Shown here one piece after another: positions 1 through 6,577 of a DNA stretch of 15,116 nucleotides. Source of the DNA: Syntrophaceae bacterium UBA5744. GTDB lineage: Bacteria > Desulfobacterota > Syntrophia > Syntrophales > UBA2192. Where the stretch lies: assembly GCA_002419215.1 (NCBI GenBank), contig DIFQ01000030.1, positions 404-15,519 of the forward strand, written 5' to 3'. A model generated the notes under the pieces. It had not been told where the DNA came from and ran no database searches. It saw only the letters and a program-made list of their open reading frames with translations. How positions within the stretch are numbered: position 1 is the stretch's first letter; each line of letters starts with the position of its first letter. The position numbers were made by a program, and so were the translations under genes.

Positions 1-1
1 T

Positions 2-748
2 CTCACGGAGAAGACGCCGGCCCGGGTCATGGTTCCCGAGATCATCGAGGAGAAGTGCACCTACTGCGGGAAATGCGCGGAGGTCTGCGCCTTCAACGCT
101 CTCGCCGTCATTCCGCCGAATGACGCCCTCAAGGGCGGTGTCCTCGTATTTCCGAATCTGTGCCACAGCTGCGGGGCTTGTTTCCTCCTTTGTCCGGAGG
201 GCGCCATCCGTGAGGTTCACCGGGAAATCGGCGTCGTCGAAGCCGGGTGGGCTGGGGCCATCCGCTTCGCCCACGGCCGGCTTCATGTCGGAGAGGCCAT
301 GTCTCCTCCGCTGATCCGGCAGGTCAAGAAGCATATCGATCGGACCCGGACGACCCTCATCGATGCGCCCCCGGGCACCTCGTGCCCGGTCATCAACGCC
401 CTCGAGGGGAGCGATTACTGCCTGCTCGTCACGGAGCCGACCCCCTTTGGGCTGAACGACCTCGTCCTCGCCGTCGAGGTGCTCAAGGTCATGGGGATCC
501 CGCACGGGCTCGTCATCAACCGGTGCGACATTGGCGACGGGGGGGTGGAGGCCTACGCGAAGCAAAACGGGATTCCGGTTCTCATGCGCATCCCCTTCGA
601 CCGGACCATTGCGGAACTTTATTCCAGGGGGATCAACATTGTAGAGAAGGACGGGGATTACGCGGAGAAATTCCGGGCCCTGTTCAAGGATATAAAGAAT
701 CACTATGAAACAGATCGTGGTCATCAGCGGAAAAGGGGGCACGGGTAA
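2..748 (+). CDS. MinD/ParA-family ATPase with inserted 2x[4Fe-4S] ferredoxin domain (5'-truncated by window)
   Basis: The frame is open to the left edge of the window, so the N-terminus with the P-loop lies outside and the true start is not visible. Counting from the Met at base 29, two ferredoxin motifs are seen: C10, C13, C16, C20 and C45, C48, C51, C55. They are followed by the MinD-type nucleotide-binding half: DAPPGTSCP (Walker B/switch region), VTEPTPFGLNDL, and VINRCD. Proteins of this family occur as tandem pairs in anaerobes and are thought to couple ATP hydrolysis to Fe-S or metal-cluster handling. In Desulfovibrio, pairs like this belong to the orange-protein (ORP) locus. The 3' end overlaps the next gene by 44 bases, which implies translational coupling. 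Family identity is firm; the substrate is unknown. Confidence 0.93.
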   Translation, partial: LTEKTPARVMVPEIIEEKCTYCGKCAEVCAFNALAVIPPNDALKGGVLVFPNLCHSCGACFLLCPEGAIREVHREIGVVEAGWAGAIRFAHGRLHVGEAMSPPLIRQVKKHIDRTRTTLIDAPPGTSCPVINALEGSDYCLLVTEPTPFGLNDLVLAVEVLKVMGIPHGLVINRCDIGDGGVEAYAKQNGIPVLMRIPFDRTIAELYSRGINIVEKDGDYAEKFRALFKDIKNHYETDRGHQRKRGHG

Positions 749-1595
749 GACGATCTTCACGGCGTCGCTCGCCGCGCTGGCAAAAAACAAGGTCATGGTG
801 GACTGCGACGTCGACGCGGCGGACCTTCACCTCCTGCTCAACCCGCGCATTGTCGAGAAGCACGAGTTCCGGAGCGGAAAGACGGCGTGGATCGACCCGG
901 CCCTGTGCATCGCCTGTGGCAAGTGCTCCGAGGTGTGCCGTTTCGACGCGATCGCCGAGAGCGGTGACGAATTCGTCGTCGATCCCCTCGCATGCGAAGG
1001 CTGCGGGCTTTGCGCCCGCATCTGTCCCGTCGAGATCATCGAGATGAGGGAAAACCTCTGCGGCGAGTGGTACCTCTCGGAGACGCCCTACGGGCCTTTC
1101 ATCCATGCGAAACTGGGAATCGCCCAGGAGAATTCGGGGAAGCTGGTGGCCGACGTCCGGGAGGCGGCAAAAAGGATTGCACAATCGCGCAGTCTGGATT
1201 ATGTGATCATCGACGGCCCCCCGGGGATCGGCTGCCCCGTGCTGGCCTCGCTCACCGACACGGACCTCGCCGTCATCGTCACGGAGCCTACCCTGTCGGG
1301 AATCCACGACGCGCGGCGCGTCGTGGAGCTGACCCGGCATTTCAGGATTCCTGCCGGCATCGTCATCAACAAGTGGGACATCAACCCGGAGAAGAGCCGC
1401 GAGATCGAAGCCCTTTGCTCCGAAGAGGCTGTGAGCTTCCTGGGACGGATCCCCTTCTCGAAGCACGTCGCCGCGTCCCTGATCAAGGCCAGGCCCTACG
1501 TCGAGACGGCACAGGACGACGTCGCCGATGCAATCCGCGCCGCGTGGAAAAAGATCGATTCCGAACCGACGGGCAAGGACCGCCGGTCGTCATAA
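705..1595 (+). CDS. MinD/ParA-family ATPase with inserted 2x[4Fe-4S] ferredoxin domain
   Basis: This is a complete 296-residue protein. The deviant Walker A GKGGTGKT is at residues 9-16, and DCDVDAADLHLLL at about 33-45 is the MinD signature. The inserted bacterial ferredoxin domain has C68, C71, C74, C78 and C97, C100, C103, C107. DYVIIDGPPGIGCP at about 165-178 is the Walker B/switch II region, and VIVTEPTLSG and VINKWD follow. It is a paralogue of the upstream gene, with the same order of domains. Members of the family are soluble ATPases that probably dimerise. The ferredoxin insert suggests redox-linked cluster transfer, but no reaction is established. The ATG lies inside the end of the upstream gene, so the pair is probably coupled and made in similar amounts. 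Confidence 0.95.
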   Translation: MKQIVVISGKGGTGKTIFTASLAALAKNKVMVDCDVDAADLHLLLNPRIVEKHEFRSGKTAWIDPALCIACGKCSEVCRFDAIAESGDEFVVDPLACEGCGLCARICPVEIIEMRENLCGEWYLSETPYGPFIHAKLGIAQENSGKLVADVREAAKRIAQSRSLDYVIIDGPPGIGCPVLASLTDTDLAVIVTEPTLSGIHDARRVVELTRHFRIPAGIVINKWDINPEKSREIEALCSEEAVSFLGRIPFSKHVAASLIKARPYVETAQDDVADAIRAAWKKIDSEPTGKDRRSS

Positions 1596-1628
1596 CCATT
1601 TCAGAAAGGAGTTCGAACCCGGCAACCC

Positions 1629-2462
1629 ATGAAACCGATCCAGATCACCGAACCGAATAAGAAAGAAGAGGACCAGGACAAAGAACTGAAAAACCGGATG
1701 TCCCGGATCAAACACAAGATCATCGTCATGAGCGGCAAGGGCGGGGTGGGAAAGACCTCCGTCTCCGTCAACCTGTCCTATGCCCTGGCCCTGACGGGCC
1801 GGGAGGTGGGCCTCGTGGACATCGACCTGCACGGCCCCAACATCGCCAAGATGCTGGGGGTCGAGGGGCAGGGGTTCACCGGGTCCGACAACGGCATCGA
1901 ACCGGTGCGGGTGCTGCCCAACCTGAAGGCGGCAAGCATCTCCTTTGCGACCGCAAACCCGGACATGCCCATCATCTGGCGGGGTCCCCTGAAAATGTCC
2001 GCCATCCGGCAGTTTCTCGAAGAGATCAACTGGGGCGACCTCGATTACCTGGTCGTAGACTCCCCTCCCGGCACCGGCGACGAACCGCTGAGCGCATGCC
2101 AGCTCATTCCGGAGGTGAGCGGGGCCATCATCGTGACCACCCCGCAGGATGTCTCCATCCTCGACGCAAGAAAAAGCGTGTTTTTTGCGCGCCAGCTGAA
2201 GATCCCCGTCATCGGGATCATCGAGAACATGAGCGGCTTCGTCTGCCCGCACTGCGGGAAGGAGACACCCATCTTCAAGAAAGGCGGCGGTGAAAAAGCC
2301 GCAAAAGACCTCGGCGTGCCCTTCCTGGGAAGAATCCCCTTCGAGACGGCAATGGTCGAAATGGCCGACAAGGGGCTCCCGTTCGTCCAGTCCAGAAAGG
2401 ACGCACCGTCGACCGCGGCGTTCCAGGAAATCGTCAGGCACATTGTGACCTTTGTCGCATAG
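1629..2462 (+). CDS. mrp: Mrp/NBP35/ApbC-family Fe-S cluster carrier ATPase
   Basis: A 277-residue P-loop ATPase of the Mrp/ApbC/Nbp35 family, which binds a bridging [4Fe-4S] cluster at a dimer interface and delivers it to apoproteins in the cytoplasm. GKGGVGKT is at residues 36-43, DIDLHGPNIAKMLG at about 64-77, DSPPGTGDEPLS at 144-155, and the cluster-binding CPHC at C206 and C209. The N-terminal MIP18/DUF59 domain of E. coli Mrp is absent, as in many anaerobe homologues. A short charged, lysine- and glutamate-rich tail precedes the ATPase fold. An AAGGAG sits 17 bases before the ATG, rather far for a ribosome site, so an internal start such as base 1698 is possible. Its place after two MinD-ferredoxin ATPases fits the ORP-type arrangement. 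Confidence 0.95.
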   Translation: MKPIQITEPNKKEEDQDKELKNRMSRIKHKIIVMSGKGGVGKTSVSVNLSYALALTGREVGLVDIDLHGPNIAKMLGVEGQGFTGSDNGIEPVRVLPNLKAASISFATANPDMPIIWRGPLKMSAIRQFLEEINWGDLDYLVVDSPPGTGDEPLSACQLIPEVSGAIIVTTPQDVSILDARKSVFFARQLKIPVIGIIENMSGFVCPHCGKETPIFKKGGGEKAAKDLGVPFLGRIPFETAMVEMADKGLPFVQSRKDAPSTAAFQEIVRHIVTFVA

Positions 2463-2464
2463 GC

Positions 2465-3247
2465 ATGGTGAACGCGTTGCCCCACTTCGTGTATGGACCC
2501 GTTTCCTCCTGGCGGCTCGGCGCCTCTCTCGGGGTCGATCTGCTCTCCCGGGAGGAAAAGATCTGCAGTTTCGACTGCCTGTACTGCCAGTTGGGACAGA
2601 CCGATGTCCACACGACGGAGAGGAAGGTTTACGTTCCCACGGAGGCACTCCTTGAAGAGATTTCGGCCCTTCCCCCGGAGTTGCAGATCGACTTCATCAC
2701 CTTCTCCGGCAGGGGGGAACCGACGCTGGCGGCCAACCTGGGCACGGCCATCGAAGCTGTCAAGAAGGTGCGCAGGGAGCCCGTAGCCATCCTGACCAAT
2801 GCCTCCCTCGTCGACCGGGAAGACGTGCGCGCCGAGATGGCACGAACCGATTTTGTCGTCGCCAAGCTGGACGCATCTTCAGGCGAGCTGCTCCGGTCGA
2901 TCAACCGGCCGGCGGCCGGGATCACCTATGAAGCGATCCTTGACGGCCTGATCTCGTTCAGGCGGCAGTACAAGGGCAGGCTTGCCCTTCAGATCATGTT
3001 CGTCGACGAGAACCGGGATGTCGCACCCCTGCTCGCACGGCTTGCCCGGCAGATCGGGGCCGACGAGGTTCAGGTCAACACCCCCCTGCGACCCGGCGGG
3101 AAGCGGCCCCTGGACCGAATCGAAATCGCAGGCGTGATCAACTGTTTCCGGGACCTCTCCGTTCGATGCGTCTACGAGGAGCCGCGGAAGGATGTCATGC
3201 CGATCAGTCCCGCCGAGACGATCAGGAGGAGGGGGAAGGCGGATTGA
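2465..3247 (+). CDS. Radical SAM protein, COG0731 (TYW1-like Fe-S oxidoreductase) type
   Basis: A 260-residue radical SAM enzyme. The cluster-binding motif CSFDCLYC gives C34, C38 and C41 (CX3CX2C), with an aromatic before the last Cys. FSGRGEPTL at about 79-87 is the SAM-binding glycine-rich and GEPTL motif, and VNTPLRP occurs in the C-terminal third. The sequence resembles the stand-alone COG0731 radical SAM proteins of archaea and deltaproteobacteria, which are related to wybutosine-synthesis TYW1 but lack its flavodoxin domain. The substrate cannot be deduced. The start lies 2 bases after the stop of the Mrp gene, so the two are co-transcribed and Mrp could serve its cluster needs. That last point is inference. 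Confidence 0.93.
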   Translation: MVNALPHFVYGPVSSWRLGASLGVDLLSREEKICSFDCLYCQLGQTDVHTTERKVYVPTEALLEEISALPPELQIDFITFSGRGEPTLAANLGTAIEAVKKVRREPVAILTNASLVDREDVRAEMARTDFVVAKLDASSGELLRSINRPAAGITYEAILDGLISFRRQYKGRLALQIMFVDENRDVAPLLARLARQIGADEVQVNTPLRPGGKRPLDRIEIAGVINCFRDLSVRCVYEEPRKDVMPISPAETIRRRGKAD

Positions 3248-3291
3248 TCCTCCGTCATCGGGGAAGGAGTGGTAAAGAGAGGGCAGGAGAG

Positions 3292-3531
3292 ATGCCGATC
3301 CATGAGTATCAATGCGGTGCCTGCGGCGAGATCTCGGAGGTCATCGAGGGCGTGATCGGGCCGGAGCAGTCCGCGCTCTGCCCCCTTTGCGGAAGCCGGA
3401 GCATGACACGGCTCCTTCCGCGGGGTATCGGTACACCCAAGGGGAGATCATCCGGCGGATCGACCTGTTGCGGACGCGAGCAACGATGTGATCAGCCTCC
3501 CTGCGGCAAGGGAGGCCGATGCGATCGGTGA
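3292..3531 (+). CDS. FmdB-family zinc-ribbon protein with Cys-rich tail
   Basis: A 79-residue protein. MPIHEYQCGACGE at the N-terminus is the FmdB/CxxC_CXXC_SSSS signature, with CxxC pairs C8/C11 and C30/C33 that should bind one metal ion, probably zinc. The C-terminus has CC, C, C and C in a Gly/Ser/Lys-rich tail, as in many anaerobe FmdB proteins. FmdB was named as a putative regulator of formamidase genes, but the biochemical role of the family is not settled. An AGGAG just upstream of the ATG supports this start. The frame remains open about 126 bases upstream, but that part overlaps the radical SAM gene and looks non-coding. The gene is tightly packed in the Fe-S run. Confidence 0.88.
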   Translation: MPIHEYQCGACGEISEVIEGVIGPEQSALCPLCGSRSMTRLLPRGIGTPKGRSSGGSTCCGREQRCDQPPCGKGGRCDR

Positions 3532-3583
3532 GCATGGCGGGACGGGCGGGGAATTCGGAAACTGATTTTTCAGGGGGGAAACG

Positions 3584-4300
3584 GTGAGGATCAAGGTCAT
3601 CGCGACGGGATCCACGCAGGAGGACCGGGCGGCCGGGAACTGGGGCCTGTCGCTTCTCCTGGGCGATGATCTCCTGTTTGACACGCACGGGGTGTCGACG
3701 ATCCTGATGCGGCGCATGCGCGAGGAGCGCGTCGACGTGTCCGGCATCCTCGACATCGTCATCTCGCACGACCACTGGGATCACACCAACGGCCTCTGGG
3801 GCTTTCTGCTGCAAAACAGGGCCGTCAACGTCCATGTCTGCCCCCATGCGGCTGAAGCCCTGACGAGGAACATCGAGGTATTCGGCGGCTCCGTGCGGAC
3901 GTCCGGCGGTTTTCAGTCGATCCGGGGCGGAGTGGTAACGACCGGGGAGCTGCCTGCGGCCCTCAACGGGGACACCCTGTACGAGCAGGCGCTCGTGCTG
4001 GCCTCCGCCGCAGGGCTTGTGGTTGTCACGGGGTGCGCTCATCCGGGGATCGTCACCATCCTCGAGAAGGTCCGGCAGTGGTCCAGGGAGAAGATTGCTC
4101 TGGTGCTTGGCGGTTTCCATCTCCTCGATGCACGCGATGCGGAGATTTTGAGGGTCATCGACCGGATGAAAGACCTGGGCGTGGCCGGCGTCGCACCCAC
4201 CCACTGCACCGGCGAGAGAGCCACGGAACTCATGCGGCATCACTTCGGCAGCCGCTTCGTCGAGATCCGAAACGGCTCCAACGTGCAGATTCCCGGGTGA
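3584..4300 (+). CDS. Short metallo-beta-lactamase-fold hydrolase (COG1237-like)
   Basis: A 238-residue MBL-fold protein starting at GTG with an AGGGGGG ribosome site just upstream. The di-metal site is visible: HDHWDH at residues 62-67, GCAHPGI with H153, GGFH with H179, and APTHCTG with H207. GCAHPGI and the final THCTG are typical of the COG1237 group, annotated as 7,8-dihydropterin-6-methyl-4-(ribofuranosyl)aminobenzene-5'-phosphate synthase-related. This copy is shorter than the usual 270-320 residues, mainly in the middle. The substrate is unknown. A second, longer member of the same group lies at 8031-8996. It follows the FmdB gene by about 50 bases and is probably in the same transcript. 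Confidence 0.92.
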   Translation: MRIKVIATGSTQEDRAAGNWGLSLLLGDDLLFDTHGVSTILMRRMREERVDVSGILDIVISHDHWDHTNGLWGFLLQNRAVNVHVCPHAAEALTRNIEVFGGSVRTSGGFQSIRGGVVTTGELPAALNGDTLYEQALVLASAAGLVVVTGCAHPGIVTILEKVRQWSREKIALVLGGFHLLDARDAEILRVIDRMKDLGVAGVAPTHCTGERATELMRHHFGSRFVEIRNGSNVQIPG

Positions 4301-4471
4301 TCGCTGCAACAGGGGAAGGAGGCCGGGAGGAAAAAAAGAGGGTTCATCCCCGAAGCCGCCCCCTCTCCGCCCTTTGGAAGGGCTGTTCCGCACGATTGTC
4401 CGGTTGATTTTGGGGGCCTGTTGTGCTTAGTCATTGAAGCAGGATGCTGCGCGAGGAGAATCCCTGTCCCG

Positions 4472-4909
4472 ATGGAGCGTGACGCGGAAACGATCCGGGC
4501 GCTGCTCGAAATGCTCTTCCAGCGGACGGGCAGGCGCTACTCACAGAAACTGATCCGGCTCGGCACGGACGCGACCAACAACCGCCGTATCGAAGACCCG
4601 AACGGGTACGCGACACTGACGGGCGAATGCGGCGACACGGTGGAGTTCTTCCTCCGGGTGGCCAACGGCAAGATCGAGGACGCCGCTTTCACCATCAACG
4701 GCTGCATCTCCGCCTTCGCTTCGATGGCCGCCGCCGCCGAGATGGCCCGGGGAAGGACCCTCCGGGAATGCCTGAACATCAACCAGAGCTCCATCGCGGA
4801 GTATCTCGACGGGATGCCCGAGGAGGACAGGCACTGCGCCCTGCTGGCGGCCCGGGCGCTTCAAAAGGCCCTGCGGGATTTTGCGGTTGGAAAGACAAGG
4901 AAAGCATGA
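4472..4909 (+). CDS. IscU/NifU-N-like iron-sulfur cluster scaffold protein
   Basis: A 145-residue protein from the ATG at 4472. The three scaffold cysteines of the IscU/NifU N-terminal fold are present: C53 in GECGDT with the conserved Asp55, C78 in NGC, and C122 in EDRHCA. DPNGYATLTG, the Ala-rich helix after NGC, and PEEDRHCALLAARAL match the family in order and spacing. It would assemble [2Fe-2S] or [4Fe-4S] clusters for delivery to apoproteins, perhaps via the Mrp protein nearby. The frame extends upstream to a TTG at 4421, but the added 17 residues are Cys/Arg-rich and unlike the family, so the ATG is preferred. A GAGGAG lies about 14 bases before it. The IscU LPPVK loop is not visible. 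Confidence 0.88.
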   Translation: MERDAETIRALLEMLFQRTGRRYSQKLIRLGTDATNNRRIEDPNGYATLTGECGDTVEFFLRVANGKIEDAAFTINGCISAFASMAAAAEMARGRTLRECLNINQSSIAEYLDGMPEEDRHCALLAARALQKALRDFAVGKTRKA

Positions 4910-4916
4910 GCAGAAG

Positions 4917-5426
4917 ATGACGGAGATCCGTTACAAACCCATCGGGGTCATCCGCACCCCCTTCCATTCGCCCGAGGGCATGCCGATCCAGCCGGCGGCC
5001 GCACAGGGGATCGTGGGACGTGTGGAGATGGATCGCGGGGTTGTCGATGGGTTGAAGGACCTCGACGGCTTCTCGCACGTCATCCTGATCTACCATTTCC
5101 ACGAAGCCAAGGCGGCCTGTCTTCGGGCGACGCCCTACTTGGACGGCGTCGAAAGAGGCGTCTTCGCGACGAGAAGCCCCGCCCGTCCGAATGCGATCGG
5201 GATCTCGGTAGTCCGCCTGCTGGGGATCGAAGGCAACGTCCTTTGTGTCGAGAACGTGGACATCGTCGACGGTACGCCCCTGCTGGACATCAAGCCCTAC
5301 GTTCCCCAATTCGACGGGGCGGACGACGTGAGAATCGGCTGGCTGAAGGATAACCTCCGGAAACTCGGTCATACCCGGGACGACGGGCGGTTCATGAAAA
5401 AGACATCTGCGCGGAAATCCGAATGA
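4917..5426 (+). CDS. trmO: TrmO-family tRNA (N6-threonylcarbamoyladenosine-37) N6-methyltransferase
   Basis: A 169-residue protein of the TrmO/YaeB/VirR (UPF0066) family, a small beta-barrel SAM-dependent methyltransferase that methylates t6A37 in tRNA. The N-terminal YKPIGVIRTPF (about 6-16), GFSHVILIYHFH (about 51-62), the signature GVFATRSPARPNAIGIS (81-97) and DGTPLLDIKPYVPQFD (118-133) are all seen. It is shorter than the E. coli enzyme (about 235 residues), lacking its C-terminal extension, as in archaeal and many anaerobe versions. The ATG 7 bases after the previous stop is chosen; the frame opens farther upstream but only inside the scaffold gene. Family members in anaerobes often sit with metal and Fe-S genes, and such versions could have another substrate. 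Confidence 0.9.
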   Translation: MTEIRYKPIGVIRTPFHSPEGMPIQPAAAQGIVGRVEMDRGVVDGLKDLDGFSHVILIYHFHEAKAACLRATPYLDGVERGVFATRSPARPNAIGISVVRLLGIEGNVLCVENVDIVDGTPLLDIKPYVPQFDGADDVRIGWLKDNLRKLGHTRDDGRFMKKTSARKSE

Positions 5427-5464
5427 CGAAAGGTCATTAAAAACTATTCAAGGGAGAAGCGGTT

Positions 5465-6490
5465 ATGTTTCACGAGGAAAGATGCGACTTTTGCGGAGAC
5501 TGCCTGGCGCGGTGCAAGTACCTGGACTTCAACAAGGAGAGCGGCTCGGCGGCGATGCGCAAGCTGGTCGCAGGCGAGAAGTCCGATTGGATCTACGACT
5601 GCGTGACCTGCATGGCCTGCGACGAGTACTGCCCGACGAATGCCCGTCCCTTCGACCTCATCATGAAGCGAATGGAGGAGGCGGGCGATTTCACAGACCC
5701 GAAGCTGCGCGCCGACATGGCCGCCCGGTTCAAGCCCGAAGGAGAGCCGAAGCCCGTCAAGCCCGCAGAGCGCGTCATGTCGATCTGCGTCATGCAGGGA
5801 AACATGCCCTGGGCCGTGCAGGGTGAGCTCTTCGAGACGATCCCCCTCCTGAAGGGGAAACACTATTTCTGCAATGTGCTCTTCGCCCACATGGGCGACG
5901 AGTCCGTCCTGCGCGAGCGCCTGCAGGGCATGGTGGACAACCTGGCCAAATCCGGGGCGAAGGAGATCGTCTTCGTGCACGACGACTGCTACGCAGCGAT
6001 CAAGGGCGTTGCCCCCGAGATGGGCATCAAGATCCCCTTCCGGCCGGTTCACATCTTCGAGCACCTCCGGGACGTCCTGAAGGAGAAAAAAGGGAAACTG
6101 AAAAAACTCGACATGAAGGTCGCCTACCAGCGGCCCTGCGCGTCGCGCTACACGCCGGAGAAAGACCCCATTGTCGACGAGATCTTCGAGCTGATCGGGG
6201 TGACGCGCATGAAGCGCCAGTACGAGGGCGAGGACGCCCTGTGCTGCGGCGTGGAAGTGGCGGGCCCGGGCCTCAAGCTCTTCCCCCGCGGGAAGAACTA
6301 CGAGCCCTTCCGGGTGAAGAACGTCGAGGACGCGAAGGCAACCGGCGCCGAGGCGATGGTGTATCTCTGCCCCATGTGTTTCGCGATCCTCAACAAGAAG
6401 GTACGCGAGGCGGGCATGAAGAACTACATGATCAGCGACCTCTGCCGCCTCGCCCTCGGCGAGGAGCTGCCGGCGGACAAACCCCAGTGA
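5465..6490 (+). CDS. (Fe-S)-binding oxidoreductase with 2x[4Fe-4S] and CCG domain (HdrB/HdrD-like)
   Basis: A 341-residue protein. The N-terminal ferredoxin domain has C7, C10, C13, C17 and C46, C49, C52, C56. The C-terminal part has cysteine-rich CCG-type motifs: HDDC (C175), RPC (C225), LCCG (C260, C261) and CPMC (C302, C305), as in heterodisulfide reductase subunits B and D, where they hold a non-cubane [4Fe-4S] site or zinc. This is the layout of GlpC/HdrD-like electron-transfer subunits. The partner and substrate are unknown. AGGGAGAA before the ATG supports the start. The CCG region seems to hold one complete copy rather than the two of HdrD. It is the last gene of the Fe-S run and probably uses clusters made by its neighbours. 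Confidence 0.92.
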   Translation: MFHEERCDFCGDCLARCKYLDFNKESGSAAMRKLVAGEKSDWIYDCVTCMACDEYCPTNARPFDLIMKRMEEAGDFTDPKLRADMAARFKPEGEPKPVKPAERVMSICVMQGNMPWAVQGELFETIPLLKGKHYFCNVLFAHMGDESVLRERLQGMVDNLAKSGAKEIVFVHDDCYAAIKGVAPEMGIKIPFRPVHIFEHLRDVLKEKKGKLKKLDMKVAYQRPCASRYTPEKDPIVDEIFELIGVTRMKRQYEGEDALCCGVEVAGPGLKLFPRGKNYEPFRVKNVEDAKATGAEAMVYLCPMCFAILNKKVREAGMKNYMISDLCRLALGEELPADKPQ

Positions 6491-6520
6491 TCATCGGGCG
6501 CGGACGGCACGGGAAGGCGC

Positions 6521-6549
6521 TTGTGGAACCCGATCCGGCTCGTTACAAT
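6521..6549 (+). promoter_or_regulatory. Sigma-70-type promoter candidate for the selenoprotein peroxiredoxin
   Basis: TTGTGG (6521-6526) and TACAAT (6544-6549) are separated by exactly 17 bases. The -10 box matches 5 of 6 consensus positions and the -35 box 3 of 6. Transcription would begin near 6556, just ahead of the Shine-Dalgarno at 6563-6570. Read by eye, not tested. Confidence 0.42.
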
Positions 6550-6562
6550 GACCGAAACGCGA

Positions 6563-6570
6563 AAGGAGGT
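6563..6570 (+). promoter_or_regulatory. Shine-Dalgarno site supporting TTG start at 6578
   Basis: AAGGAGGT lies 7 bases before the TTG at 6578. This is close to ideal and is the main argument for the 38-residue N-terminal extension of the peroxiredoxin. Confidence 0.5.
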
Positions 6571-6577
6571 GGACCCA

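Noticed and set aside
684..2648. Long minus-strand open frames opposite the MinD and Mrp genes
   Set aside because: Antisense shadows of well-recognised ATPase genes, with no domain or start signal of their own.
4301..4471. Terminator or promoter in the gap before the scaffold gene
   Set aside because: Only a 6-bp GCCCTT/AAGGGC stem without a T-run and no clear -35/-10 pair were found; nothing firm can be called.
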